This document shows, one piece after another, positions 1 to 8,372 of a DNA stretch of 64,000 bases. The stretch's first letter is position 1. Every line of letters starts with the position of its first letter. This DNA comes from Sphingomonadales bacterium EhC05. GTDB taxonomy: Bacteria; Pseudomonadota; Alphaproteobacteria; Sphingomonadales; Sphingomonadaceae. A program made the translations under genes and the position numbers. The notes below the pieces were generated by a model. The model was not told the origin of the DNA and did not search any database. It saw only the letters and a list, made by a program, of their open reading frames with translations. Location of the stretch: contig LXYP01000027.1 of NCBI GenBank assembly GCA_001650955.1, forward strand, positions 1 through 64,000, given 5' to 3'.

Positions 1-52
1 TTGCGACGCCGCGATCAGGAGCCATCCACACCATCCGCTTTGGGAAAAGAAC

Positions 53-463
53 ATGAGAAGGCCGAAACCAGCCGTGGAACTCTCCATTCTAGCTTTGGGT
101 ATCTTACTCGGATCAACATCAGCAAATGCGAAACAATGGGTGTGTTCCAATCAAGCTGCCGAAATCAGCTGCGGCAAAACGGGATGTAATGTGGCTGAGG
201 GGTTTACCCCAATGAGCGTGGGTCTTGATACTAAAGGAAAAATGTCCGTATGCGCCTATTCAGGCTGCTGGGAAGGCAAGGCTAGGAAGATTGTTAAAAC
301 TGGTTCCTATACAACATTCTATAGCAATCGCTTGAAATGGTCCCAGAATGAAGGGACAGGCCCAAGTTACATAGACGCTTCTGTTACGATTGATCGGCGG
401 CAATCCTATGCGACTATGTTGGCTGCCGGCTACGCCCACCCCATGACATGTAAATTGAATTGA
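53..463 (+). CDS. small secreted Cys-rich protein, unknown function
   Basis: A 136-residue protein with a clear Sec signal peptide: basic MRRPK start, hydrophobic core around residues 10-22 and a likely cut after the ANA at about residue 26. The mature part is about 110 residues with six cysteines, suggesting three disulfides in the periplasm or outside the cell. I do not recognise a family. The ribosome-binding site is weak (GGGAAAAGA). The next gene points towards it, and base use here is more AT-rich than in the core genes, so this may be an accessory gene. That it is a secreted protein is well supported; its role is unknown. Confidence 0.6.
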   Translation: MRRPKPAVELSILALGILLGSTSANAKQWVCSNQAAEISCGKTGCNVAEGFTPMSVGLDTKGKMSVCAYSGCWEGKARKIVKTGSYTTFYSNRLKWSQNEGTGPSYIDASVTIDRRQSYATMLAAGYAHPMTCKLN

Positions 464-558
464 CCACCTGGTTGCGAACGGGATGGCTGCTCTTCAGTCA
501 ATCTGAACCAAGGTAGAGTGTTGGATAATATGGCGGTGGTTCCCGCCAATTTACAAGC

Positions 559-1047
559 TCAGCAATATCCGGCATCCATACTGCCATCGGGCAACTTCGT
601 TCGGCAGGTGTTTGCCATTTCTAAATCAGCTCCAGTGGTCCCGGTGAGATCTGTATCGGTCAAATATGTGCCGTTGAGATTGGTCCAATGTACATCCCAA
701 TTCCCCATTTTGGTATCGGTCATTTTGGCGCCGTCCATCCGTGCGCCGGTCAAATTTGCACCCCTCAAGTCAACTCCGTGCATCTGTGCGCCGTTAAAGC
801 TGGCCTGATAGAGAAACGCACCTTTCAAGTCTGCCCCAGACAGGTTTGCTCCGTCCAAATTTACCTTTGGGTCCTCAAGATTAAAGTCCTTATCGGCAAA
901 TAGCTTCGTTAAATCAGCTCCCGATAGGTCACAAGCAGGGCAGGATCGTGTCTCTTTCAATTGCGTCACATGCGCTGGATTGGCCGCTAACGATGGGCTA
1001 GATGCAACTATAAACGATAGGAAAGCCAGGTAAATGTAACGTGTCAT
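559..1047 (-). CDS. secreted pentapeptide-repeat protein
   Basis: A 162-residue protein with a signal peptide (hydrophobic residues 5-20, likely cut after SLAA). From about residue 40 to 145 it is built of A(D/N)LxG-like pentapeptide repeats such as GADLT, GANLS, GADLK, GVDLR, GANLT and TDLTG, which fold as a right-handed quadrilateral beta-helix in this family. A CxxC pair (CPAC) sits just before the repeats and two more Cys lie at the C-terminal end. The start is set by GAGGA-type spacing (GAGGATATT before ATG). Repeats of this type do not by themselves define a biochemical role; export argues against a Qnr-like gyrase function. Confidence 0.75.
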   Translation of the reverse strand: MTRYIYLAFLSFIVASSPSLAANPAHVTQLKETRSCPACDLSGADLTKLFADKDFNLEDPKVNLDGANLSGADLKGAFLYQASFNGAQMHGVDLRGANLTGARMDGAKMTDTKMGNWDVHWTNLNGTYLTDTDLTGTTGADLEMANTCRTKLPDGSMDAGYC

Positions 1048-1469
1048 AATATCCTCGTTTCAACTGGCATAGATTGACTGGCACCGCACTTTGTGCTGCC
1101 ATTCCCAGCTAACAGATGGAGTCTCATGAGACAATGCTAGATGTCTCAAAATGGCCATTTGAAGACCCAAAAGAGAGTGTTGTTCTGCACGGCGAGATTT
1201 GAATAACAATACTTGCGAGCGCGCAGTCATGCCAATAACTTTGTGAAGGAAAACTAGATGTTCGCCGGATCGGAATATGGAAGCAAAGCCATGACAATCG
1301 CTTTCGCTCTGATTGAAACTGCCAAGCCCAACGGCGTCGATCCCCAGATATGACCCATCCATTTCCTCAGCCGTGTTGACGGGTTGTTGCCGCTGGGTTA
1401 GCTTTCTAGCGTGTGAACAACAGGACGCTTGCACAATTTATTGTTGTTGGTTCTGATTGGGAGACAAAC
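1048..1469. other. gene-free stretch of 422 bp
   Basis: Lies between the divergent pentapeptide-repeat gene and the next small secreted protein, so it should hold both promoters. I find no convincing sigma70 pair, terminator or RNA. The only long open frame, on the minus strand at 1060-1434, begins with TTG, lacks a Shine-Dalgarno sequence and resembles nothing I know, so it was not called. Confidence 0.4.
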
Positions 1470-1778
1470 ATGTCGATAGCGCGCACCATTACGAGCAATT
1501 TTGGGATCGGGGCTACGCTGATGCTTTGTGCATTTGCTCTGCCACTCTCGGTTGCCACGGCATCCGAACCCAACAAACAATGCAAATCAAGATGTTTGAC
1601 CGACGACGGCATGTTGAAAGCGTTGTCGGAAGGCTTCTTCAGCGCTTGCATGAAGGCATCTCAAGAACAAATACTTACCTCAGAAAAACACAAAAGCGCT
1701 GGTCGGTGCATTGAAGCCCACCGGGAAACGATCGGCACACGAGAAAGAAGAACGAACGCCTGCATAATGGAGTGTTGA
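1470..1778 (+). CDS. small secreted six-cysteine protein, unknown
   Basis: A 102-residue protein starting at the ATG that follows GGGAGA at proper spacing. An in-frame start 57 bases upstream would put a polar stretch ahead of the signal peptide and was rejected. Residues about 8-30 form a hydrophobic signal sequence (GATLMLCAFALPLSVATAS). The mature part of about 70 residues is charged and mostly helical in look, with six cysteines, including a C-x3-C pair at each end. It is not a recognised family. It resembles the secreted protein at 53-463 only in being small, exported and Cys-rich. Confidence 0.55.
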   Translation: MSIARTITSNFGIGATLMLCAFALPLSVATASEPNKQCKSRCLTDDGMLKALSEGFFSACMKASQEQILTSEKHKSAGRCIEAHRETIGTRERRTNACIMEC

Positions 1779-1788
1779 GTCAACGAAG

Positions 1789-1818
1789 CTTCACAGCAAG
1801 ATCTTGCCTTGTGTGAAG
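1789..1818 (+). repeat. hairpin after the small secreted gene
   Basis: Outer arms CTTCACA (1789-1795) and TGTGAAG (1812-1818) enclose the perfect palindrome GCAAGATCTTGC (1796-1807). It sits 10 bases after the stop codon at 1778. No T-tract follows, so it is a weak candidate for a terminator or mRNA 3'-end structure. Confidence 0.35.
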
Positions 1819-2017
1819 AGCTGAATGACAAATTGCGTCTGTAGGACCAATCTCAGGTCAATCAATCAGCGGTGCAAATTTTGGTAGTTTGTCCGGACAA
1901 TTGACTTTGTCCTATTTTCAGCTTTCGGGATAAGGCGGACACGCACGAGACATATCGAGCAATCCGCAAATACCCGATGATCTCTTGGTTAAATCGGCAT
2001 CAGAGGCGTCACACCTA

Positions 2018-2299
2018 ATGAAATATGTTTTGATCATCCATGAAGTGAATGACTATGCCGTTTGGAAAAAAGGATTTGATCAGGCTGGCGACTTACGCAG
2101 ATCTGCTGGCGAAATTGAATTTCAACTTCTCAAATATGCAGACAATCCAAACAAGCTTGTACATTTTTCAAAATGGCAATCATTGGACCAGGCCAAGATA
2201 TTTTTTGAGTCCGACAAAGTCAAAGACATCAGAAAAAACCTCGGCGTAAAGGCCCCAGAATTCATCTATCTGGACGAACTGGAAAACGGGATTCTCTGA
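2018..2299 (+). CDS. ABM-like (dimeric alpha/beta barrel) protein
   Basis: A 93-residue protein. The start is the ATG at 2018 with AGAGG about ten bases before it; a TTG eleven codons upstream is possible but adds nothing family-like. The sequence begins MKYVLIIHEVNDYAVWKKGF, with the strand-helix pattern of small antibiotic-biosynthesis-monooxygenase/ferredoxin-like barrel proteins, and later has LVHFSKWQSLDQAKIFFES, typical of the third strand and helix of that fold. Such proteins range from quinol monooxygenases to haem- or substrate-binding dimers, so no substrate is claimed. It converges on ssb. Confidence 0.6.
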   Translation: MKYVLIIHEVNDYAVWKKGFDQAGDLRRSAGEIEFQLLKYADNPNKLVHFSKWQSLDQAKIFFESDKVKDIRKNLGVKAPEFIYLDELENGIL

Positions 2300-2395
2300 T
2301 GTCCACTGGCGCAACAAAGCGGCTGGCAAAAACCCTCCAAATTCCTATCTGCCAGAGGATTGATGCAAGAAGATGCTGACGCACTCGCCAACCGA

Positions 2396-2944
2396 TTAAA
2401 ACGGAACGTCGTCATCCAGATCGCTGTCGAATGCGCCGCCGCCCTGACCACCGCCCGAGCTGCCGGACCCACCGCCGGATTGTCCCCAGCCGTCGTTCGA
2501 ACCGCCGCCTGATCCGCCACCGGACGGCGCGCCGCCGCCCCAACCGTCATTGGAGCCGCCACCTTGGCCGCCACCCATTCCACCGCCGCCTTGACGGCTG
2601 TCGAGCATTTCCATTTTTGCGTCAAAGCCCTGCAGCACAATATCGGTCGAATAGCGATCATTGCCCGACTGATCCTGCCATTTGCGGGTCTGGAGCTTGC
2701 CTTCGAGATAGACTTTGCTGCCCTTGCGGAGATATTTTTCGGCGACCCCGGCAAGGCCTTCATTATAGATTGAGATATTGTGCCACTCGGTCTTTTCCTT
2801 GCGTTCCCCGGTCTGCCGGTCTTTCCAGCTTTCGGACGTCGCGACGCTGAAATTGCAGACTTTACCGCCATTGTTGAACGTGCGGACTTCGGGATCTTTG
2901 CCCAGATTGCCTACGATAATAACCTTGTTGATGCCGCCAGCCAT
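2396..2944 (-). CDS. ssb: single-stranded DNA-binding protein
   Basis: A 182-residue SSB. The start is the ATG of [15 protein letters not shown], preceded by GAGGA; longer frames upstream do not match the family. Residues 1-110 form the OB-fold with the classical [10 protein letters not shown] and [12 protein letters not shown] segments. Residues about 115-172 are a Gly/Ser/Gln/Asn-rich disordered linker, and the protein ends in the acidic tip DDDVPF that docks partner proteins of replication and repair. Length and tail are normal for alphaproteobacteria. It follows feoB on the same strand but is functionally unrelated; most likely a separate unit. Confidence 0.97.
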   Translation of the reverse strand: MAGGINKVIIVGNLGKDPEVRTFNNGGKVCNFSVATSESWKDRQTGERKEKTEWHNISIYNEGLAGVAEKYLRKGSKVYLEGKLQTRKWQDQSGNDRYSTDIVLQGFDAKMEMLDSRQGGGGMGGGQGGGSNDGWGGGAPSGGGSGGGSNDGWGQSGGGSGSSGGGQGGGAFDSDLDDDVPF

Positions 2945-2981
2945 TTCAAATTCCTCAAGTGATTTTCGATTCTTGAGAACT

Positions 2982-4841
2982 CTATAGACCGAGGGCGACG
3001 GCACTCCAATATGTAATACCAGCGGCGACGTAGGCGAGCGCAAAAAGATAGCCAAGCATGAACATCGGCCATTTCCAACCGTTGGTCTCGCGCTTGGTCA
3101 CGGCAATGGTCGAGATACATTGCGGCGCGAAAACGAACCAGGCGAGAAACGCCAGGGCGGTCGGCAAAGACCAGCGGCTCTGCAGACGCTCGGTCAGCGA
3201 TTTGGCTTCGGCTTCTTCGTCCGGCGCGTCGATCGCATAGACCGTGGCAAGCGCGGCGACCGCCACTTCCCGCGCCGCCATCGCCGGGATCAGAGCCAGT
3301 GCAATATCGCGGTCGAAGCCGATCGGTTTGACGAGCGGCGCAATGACGTTGGTAATCCGTCCCGCCGCACTATAGTCGACCTGGCTCATCGCGCTGTCTT
3401 CCGGGACCTTGGGGAAGGTCAGCAACAGCCAGAGAACAACGGTCGCGGCAAAAATGATGGTGCCGGCACGGCGCAAGAATATCCAACCTCTTTGCCACAG
3501 ACCCAGCAGCACATCCCGCAAACGCGGCAGCTGATATTTGGGCATTTCCATCAGGAAACCGCTATTCGGTCCTTTGGTGACCGTGCTCCGCAAAATGAGG
3601 GCCGCAAGCATCGCGCCGACGATCCCAAAAACATAGAGACCAAATAGAACCAGACCTTGCAGACCGATTCCGGGGCCGACAGTCGTCGGGGGGATGAAGG
3701 CTCCGATGATGATCGCATAGACCGGCAGACGCGCGGCGCAGGTCATCAATGGCGCCACCAATATCGTGGTGAGCCGATCACGCGGATCGGAAATGCTGCG
3801 GGTCGCCATGATCCCGGGAATCGCGCAGGCAAAGGACGAGAGCAGCGGAATGAAGCTGCGCCCCGAAAGACCGACCCAGGCCATCATCCGGTCCATGATG
3901 AATGCCGCTCGCGTCATATAGCCGCTGGCCTCGAGCAACAGAATGAACAGAAAGAGAATCAAAATCTGCGGCAGGAATACAACCACTGAACCGACGCCGG
4001 CAATCGCACCCTCGATCAGAAAGTCGCGCAGAAAGCCTTCGGGCATATTCGCCGCGATCGCACCCGATGCCCATTCCGTCGCCGCTTCAATCCAGCCGAT
4101 GGGGGCTTCAGACCAGGCGAAAACAGCCTGAAACATTACGAATAATATCGAGAATAAGATCAACGGCCCGATGAACGGGTGCAGAAACAAACGATCGGCC
4201 CGCTCTGACCAGCGACGGCCGGCGGTTTCCGAAACAATCGCCTGATTGGCAATCTGTTTGGCTTGCTTGCTCAATCCACGGTCCCGTTCTTGCACGACAA
4301 CCGGCGGAGCAATATCGGATTTTTGCCTGAGGCGGTTTTCGACCGCAGCGGACAATTGTTCGAGCCCGCGTCGGCGAACCGCCACGGTTGGAACCACTGG
4401 GACCCCAAGCGCAGCTTCAAGCTTTGTCGCATCCAGGGCGAGACCGTCGCGTTCGGCGAGGTCCATCATGTTGAGCGCGACCACGACCGGCTGGCCGAGC
4501 GCGATAACCTCCAGCGCAAAGCGCAAATGATTGTCCAAATTGGCTGCGTCGAGCACCAGGACGATTATGTCCGGACGACGTTCGCCTTTCTGCAGTCCCA
4601 GAATCACCCCGCGGGTGACTTCTTCGTCGGGGCTGGTCGGATCAAGACTATAGCTGCCCGGCAAATCAACCAATTCTGCCGGTCGGCCATCAGCAAATGC
4701 GAAATGGCCGGATTTGCGCTCGACGGTCACGCCGGGATAGTTGGCGATTTTCTGACGCGCGCCGGTCAGCGCATTGAAAAGCGCACTTTTTCCGGAGTTC
4801 GGGTTGCCCGCCAGGACAATGAGAGGAGCAGCTTCAGTCAT
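2982..4841 (-). CDS. feoB: ferrous iron transporter FeoB
   Basis: A 619-residue inner-membrane Fe(II) permease. The N-terminal G domain is complete: P-loop GNPNSGKS (12-19), switch II DLPG (59-62) and NMMD (124-127). After about residue 215 come many membrane segments, including the two Gate domains, with the conserved Cys-containing CAIPG and CAARLPVY segments. It begins 3 bases after the feoA stop, so the two are one operon; no feoC follows. The protein is shorter than the roughly 770 residues of E. coli FeoB, which is common in alphaproteobacteria. Regulation is probably by Fur through the site ahead of feoA. Confidence 0.97.
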   Translation of the reverse strand: MTEAAPLIVLAGNPNSGKSALFNALTGARQKIANYPGVTVERKSGHFAFADGRPAELVDLPGSYSLDPTSPDEEVTRGVILGLQKGERRPDIIVLVLDAANLDNHLRFALEVIALGQPVVVALNMMDLAERDGLALDATKLEAALGVPVVPTVAVRRRGLEQLSAAVENRLRQKSDIAPPVVVQERDRGLSKQAKQIANQAIVSETAGRRWSERADRLFLHPFIGPLILFSILFVMFQAVFAWSEAPIGWIEAATEWASGAIAANMPEGFLRDFLIEGAIAGVGSVVVFLPQILILFLFILLLEASGYMTRAAFIMDRMMAWVGLSGRSFIPLLSSFACAIPGIMATRSISDPRDRLTTILVAPLMTCAARLPVYAIIIGAFIPPTTVGPGIGLQGLVLFGLYVFGIVGAMLAALILRSTVTKGPNSGFLMEMPKYQLPRLRDVLLGLWQRGWIFLRRAGTIIFAATVVLWLLLTFPKVPEDSAMSQVDYSAAGRITNVIAPLVKPIGFDRDIALALIPAMAAREVAVAALATVYAIDAPDEEAEAKSLTERLQSRWSLPTALAFLAWFVFAPQCISTIAVTKRETNGWKWPMFMLGYLFALAYVAAGITYWSAVALGL

Positions 4842-4844
4842 CGA

Positions 4845-5114
4845 TCAAGAGGTGATCGTCGCCGGCACGTGCCTGACCGATATCGCCTGCGCGTGGGATT
4901 TTCGAACCGCTATCATCATCCGTCCAACTTTCAGTGCGATCGGATCATTCAGACCGAACATGCCCTTGTGCAATTTTTCAACCGATACGCCCGCATCAAT
5001 ACCGAGCGCGCGAAGACGTCGACCTTCGGTTTCGGAAATCGACTCCCAGTCTATCGCCACCACTTCGGCAGTTTGCCTCAGCGACAGGCGATCCAGAGTT
5101 GTAGATATGGACAT
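4845..5114 (-). CDS. feoA: FeoA, ferrous iron transport accessory protein
   Basis: An 89-residue cytoplasmic SH3-like FeoA-domain protein. Recognisable parts are LRQTAEVVAI near the N-terminus, the central EGRRLRALGIDAGVSVEKL and the final DPIALKVGRMMIAVRKSHAQAI. In this family FeoA is needed for FeoB activity, probably by acting on its cytoplasmic domain. The gene is the first of the feoAB operon and lies 26 bases downstream of a Fur-like palindrome. The Shine-Dalgarno sequence is weak. Confidence 0.93.
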   Translation of the reverse strand: MSISTTLDRLSLRQTAEVVAIDWESISETEGRRLRALGIDAGVSVEKLHKGMFGLNDPIALKVGRMMIAVRKSHAQAISVRHVPATITS

Positions 5115-5140
5115 AGTTGGGAACTCGAATGACGAACTAG

Positions 5141-5160
5141 TTGCGATTGATTATCAATAT
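5141..5160 (-). promoter_or_regulatory. Fur-like box ahead of feoAB
   Basis: The plus strand reads TTGCGATTGATTATCAATAT, with TGATTAG following. It contains the Fur core TGATTATCA and lies 26 bases before the feoA start codon, where it would cover the promoter. It is identical in 18 of 20 bases to the site at 59082-59101 before an orphan gene. Together with the iron-transport operon this makes control by Fur (or a relative) likely. Confidence 0.75.
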
Positions 5161-5200
5161 TGATTAGTCTTGGCGAGTCTTTTCGTTGGACCTGTCGCCC

Positions 5201-5866
5201 TCAAGTCCGGCGATAGCGCATACGTCCGACAAAGCGGGCCATGCTAAAACCGTCTCCACCGCGTCCCGTCACCTTGGCCTTGACCTTTTCAAACTGCATC
5301 ACATTCTCGATCCGGCGATCCAGAAAGGCTCTGCTATTGGCAAAATCTTCGCTCTCATCGTCCAGAAACACGCTGATGGTGCTGCCATAGACACCCGACA
5401 ATAATGCACGTTTTGTGTAATGATTATAGTCAGTTGTCGTATCTCCAGCGAGGCGCCACATCTTGTCGGCGGCTCGCCAGCCCATTTTGGTTGCCTTGCG
5501 GATATGCGGGGGGGCGGCCAAGATCGCCAGGGCGCGACGCAAACCTTCCCGATCCGCCTCCAACGCCTCCAATCGCGCTTCGACCAGCGCCTTGATCCGT
5601 TGGCGAATTTTCATCTCGCCCAGTTCCTCGGCAGAATATTTTGCAGCCATCTGCCGATCAACCGCCGCAAACCAGGCATCAATCATATCAACAGGCCCGG
5701 CGTTAAACGACAATCTGGCGAGATCCGCGTCCACTCCGGCCACTTCGGCAGCCGCGAGAACCGCAGTTTCGTTCCAGCCATCAAATGCCGCCTGCGCCGC
5801 CAAATGAGGCGCCAGATAGGCTCGGACTTCATCCAGCGTAGGGTCTTCCGGCAGCACAATAGTCAT
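5201..5866 (-). CDS. COQ9-family ubiquinone biosynthesis protein
   Basis: A 221-residue COQ9-type protein. In this family COQ9 is a lipid-binding TetR-like fold that presents ubiquinone precursors to COQ7-type hydroxylases. Family-like segments are WNETAVLAAAEVAGV near residue 30, the RIKALVEARLEAL helix near residue 90, and KMGWRAADKMWRLAGDTTTDYNHYTKRALLSGVYGSTI-type C-terminal half (about residues 125-165), where the W-AGD-T-D-N-Y pattern is diagnostic. It lies just upstream of the feoA promoter on the same strand and diverges from the OYE gene. Confidence 0.93.
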   Translation of the reverse strand: MTIVLPEDPTLDEVRAYLAPHLAAQAAFDGWNETAVLAAAEVAGVDADLARLSFNAGPVDMIDAWFAAVDRQMAAKYSAEELGEMKIRQRIKALVEARLEALEADREGLRRALAILAAPPHIRKATKMGWRAADKMWRLAGDTTTDYNHYTKRALLSGVYGSTISVFLDDESEDFANSRAFLDRRIENVMQFEKVKAKVTGRGGDGFSMARFVGRMRYRRT

Positions 5867-5997
5867 AAGGACTCCTTCACAATCTCAGCTATCGATATAG
5901 ACAGAAATTGCTCGGTTTCAAACCATTGCATTTGCTGAGTTCGTCTCTTAACTGTTCAATTAACAAGTCTGTCAACTCTGCTAGAGGGAAATATATT

Positions 5998-7095
5998 TTG
6001 TCCACATTGTTCGATCCCATCACCGTCGGCGCGATCACCGCAGCCAATCGTATGTTCATGGCGCCGCTGACCCGCTGCCGTTCGACAGCAGATCATGTGC
6101 CCACGCCGATCATGGGTGAATATTATGCACAGCGCGCGGGAGCAGGACTGATCATTTCCGAAGCGACCGGCATCAGCCAACAAGGTCTGGGAACGCCCTT
6201 CGCGCCGGGCATCTGGAACGATGCACAGACTGAAGCCTGGAAACCGGTCGTCGAAAAAGCGCATCAGGCCGGCGGCAAGATCATCTGCCAGCTCTGGCAC
6301 ATGGGACGCATCGTACATCCGGACTTCCTGGGTGGCGACAAACCGATTTCCTCCTCGGCGACAACGGCACCAGGATCGGTGCGGACCTATCAAGGCAAGC
6401 GAGATTATGTGGAAGCACGGCCACTGGCGATCGACGAGATCCCGGCTCTCTTGGACGACTATCAACATGCGGCGGAAAATGCCAAAAAGGCTGGCTTTGA
6501 TGGCGTTCAGTTGCACAGCGCCAATGGCTATTTGATCGACCAGTTCATTCGCTCTGGCACCAATTTCCGGACCGATGAATATGGTGGATCTATTGAAAAT
6601 CGTATTCGACTTCTAGGCGAAGTCACCGAACGGCTCGTCGAAGTCTGGGGCAAGGACCGCGTTTCCGTGCGCCTCTCTCCCAATGGCGACTCGCAAGGCG
6701 CGGATGATGCGACACCGATCGAGACATTCACCGCTGCAGCGAAGCTACTCGACTCCATCGGGATTGCCTTTCTCGAGCTTCGCGAACCGCCGGCCCATGG
6801 CACATATGGCAATACTGATGTCCCGCCCGTGAGCCCCAATATTCGTCCTGTTTTCAAGGGACCTCTCGTGCTCAACAGCGACTATTTTTATGACAATGCG
6901 ACAGAGGCTTTGGCGGAAAACCGGGCCGACGCGATCAGCTTCGGTCGGACATTTATGACCAACCCCGACCTGCCCGAGCGGTTTCGCACGGGGGCAGAAC
7001 TCAATTCGATTGATTTCACTCCATCTTGGTACAGCCAGGGCGCTGAAGGCTATGTGGACTATCCGACCATGGATGCAGAAAAAAGCGTCGCTTAA
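5998..7095 (+). CDS. Old Yellow Enzyme-family alkene reductase
   Basis: A 365-residue FMN enzyme of the N-ethylmaleimide reductase/NemA type, which reduces activated C=C bonds with NAD(P)H. The start is a TTG (reads (M)STLFDPITVG) preceded by AGAGGGA; upstream in-frame ATG codons lack family sequence. The substrate-binding pair H173/N176 and proton donor Y178 lie in HSANGYLIDQF, followed by the family mark YGGSIENR near residue 195. The FMN-binding end is seen in DAISFGRTFMTNPDL. Probably cytoplasmic, in detoxification of electrophiles. It stands alone between divergent coq9 and convergent rcdA. Confidence 0.95.
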   Translation: MSTLFDPITVGAITAANRMFMAPLTRCRSTADHVPTPIMGEYYAQRAGAGLIISEATGISQQGLGTPFAPGIWNDAQTEAWKPVVEKAHQAGGKIICQLWHMGRIVHPDFLGGDKPISSSATTAPGSVRTYQGKRDYVEARPLAIDEIPALLDDYQHAAENAKKAGFDGVQLHSANGYLIDQFIRSGTNFRTDEYGGSIENRIRLLGEVTERLVEVWGKDRVSVRLSPNGDSQGADDATPIETFTAAAKLLDSIGIAFLELREPPAHGTYGNTDVPPVSPNIRPVFKGPLVLNSDYFYDNATEALAENRADAISFGRTFMTNPDLPERFRTGAELNSIDFTPSWYSQGAEGYVDYPTMDAEKSVA

Positions 7096-7100
7096 TTTTT

Positions 7101-7556
7101 CTAAAAGGACTTTTCGAGCCGTTTGAACATATTCTGAACTTCTGACTCGTCGGCATGCTGACGTTCCAGGCGATCGGATATACGTTGCAGTCTCTCGAAG
7201 AGTTCCTCGCTGGCCATCACAATCTGCCGCGCTTCTAATGGGAAGCGGTCAACCATGAGTTGATCGCTTCCGGTTGCATAGCCCAAGGCCCTGTCATGAT
7301 GCCACAGTTCGCCGTCGGACAGCTCTCCGCTGTGCACGGCTTTCTGATTCAACAGCCACGCAATACAATGCATCAGCCTCGTTGTGACTTTCAGAGATTC
7401 GCACGAAAATGAGACCGCCAACAGGCTGTCATGGTCTGCTTCTTGGTTAAACCGTCCCGACTCAAAATAGGAGCGCGCCTCATCGGCGAGCACCATTGAT
7501 TCGGTATAGAAAGCGTCCAAAAGCTTCGGTGTCAAAAGAGATTGTCGATCTGCCAT
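7101..7556 (-). CDS. rcdA: RcdA-type adaptor (DUF1465)
   Basis: A 151-residue helical protein of the DUF1465 family, whose Caulobacter member RcdA is an adaptor that helps ClpXP degrade CtrA and other cell-cycle proteins. The helix FYTESMVLADEARSYF near residue 17 and SCESLKVTTRLMHCIAWLLNQKAVHSGE-like core (about 50-78) are characteristic. Family membership is confident; the Caulobacter role is transferred. The upstream region carries two GGTTAAC direct repeats 21 bp apart that look like CtrA half-sites. Confidence 0.85.
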   Translation of the reverse strand: MADRQSLLTPKLLDAFYTESMVLADEARSYFESGRFNQEADHDSLLAVSFSCESLKVTTRLMHCIAWLLNQKAVHSGELSDGELWHHDRALGYATGSDQLMVDRFPLEARQIVMASEELFERLQRISDRLERQHADESEVQNMFKRLEKSF

Positions 7557-7658
7557 GAACCTGACTTAGCAAATTATTGGCGTGGATTGACAGTGATTTT
7601 CCGCATCCAGCGGAGGCAAAGACATGGGTGTTTCAAACTGACACGTGCAGCGATCTGG

Positions 7659-7686
7659 GGTTAACTGGTGGATGTTTTAGGTTAAC
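7659..7686 (-). promoter_or_regulatory. paired GGTTAAC repeats upstream of rcdA
   Basis: GGTTAAC occurs at 7659-7665 and again at 7680-7686, exactly 21 bp (two helical turns) apart; read on the minus strand they are GTTAACC. TTAACC resembles the CtrA half-site, though the classical CtrA site has TTAA-N7-TTAA. The pair lies about 100 bases before the rcdA start, so binding by CtrA is possible but unproven. Confidence 0.35.
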
Positions 7687-7715
7687 GCTCAGGCGGACCT
7701 GCAAAGCTGTCGCAT

Positions 7716-7919
7716 TCAGGCAATGATATCCGGGATCAACTGATTTTCGATGAATAAAATTCGATCTCGCAACTGCAATTTTCGCTTTTTCAGCCGCGCC
7801 GCCCTGAGTTGATCGCTATTACCAGATTCCAAAAGCGCAGATATAGCTTCATCAAGATCCCGATGTTCAATCCTCAGCATTTCGAGCCGCTTGCGCAACT
7901 GTTCATCGTTTACAGCCAT
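7716..7919 (-). CDS. YdcH family (DUF465) small helical protein
   Basis: A 67-residue all-helical protein with the DUF465 pattern: RLEMLRIEHRDLDEAISALLESG, then RAARLKKRKLQLRDRI, a two-helix hairpin. The function of the family is not known. The gene lies on the minus strand upstream of rcdA and is divergent from a second DUF465 gene at 8122-8280. Confidence 0.85.
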   Translation of the reverse strand: MAVNDEQLRKRLEMLRIEHRDLDEAISALLESGNSDQLRAARLKKRKLQLRDRILFIENQLIPDIIA

Positions 7920-8121
7920 TATGGATGCTTCTCTCCCTTGCGTCTCCGCATTAAATTTGCAATCTTCACTCTATTGATGGTTCAAATCGAAACCAAGGCA
8001 TATTATTTTAGTAGATTTGAATCCGTAACAAATCTGTTGTTCCAGCGACCGTCGCCAGAGGATGAAAGGAAAGTCAAAACCACCTAAACTGTTCAAAACC
8101 AATATAATGAGGAAATTATAA

Positions 8122-8280
8122 ATGGATCATAATCATGTGTCAGCACTCCGTCTTAAACATGAAGCACTCGAACGGGAAATTGGTCAGGAAGAATCCAGAC
8201 CCGTGCCGGACACAATCAAGATCCACAGTTTAAAAAAGAAAAAGTTGCGATTGAAGGAAGAGATGCTGGCGGAAGCCTAA
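8122..8280 (+). CDS. second YdcH-like (DUF465) protein
   Basis: A short gene of 52 codons plus stop. It starts MDHNHVSALRLKHEALEREI, with a GAGGA-type Shine-Dalgarno ten bases before the ATG, and ends with IHSLKKKKLRLKEEMLAEA. The LRLKHEALEREI and LKKKKLRLKEEM segments match the two helices of DUF465 proteins such as the one at 7716-7919, to which it is a divergent paralogue. Function unknown. It is a real gene, easily missed because of its size. Confidence 0.85.
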   Translation: MDHNHVSALRLKHEALEREIGQEESRPVPDTIKIHSLKKKKLRLKEEMLAEA

Positions 8281-8372
8281 CTCCGCCCTGATCGGACAAA
8301 TCCTCTGAAAATCTCTCCAAATGACCGGTTTTGGATATCGCACCTGGCGTCGCTTTCTGCTAGACCGCTGAA

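Noticed and set aside
1060-1434. minus-strand open frame in the gap before the small secreted gene
   Set aside because: TTG start without Shine-Dalgarno, no recognisable family, and it would leave no promoter room for the neighbours.
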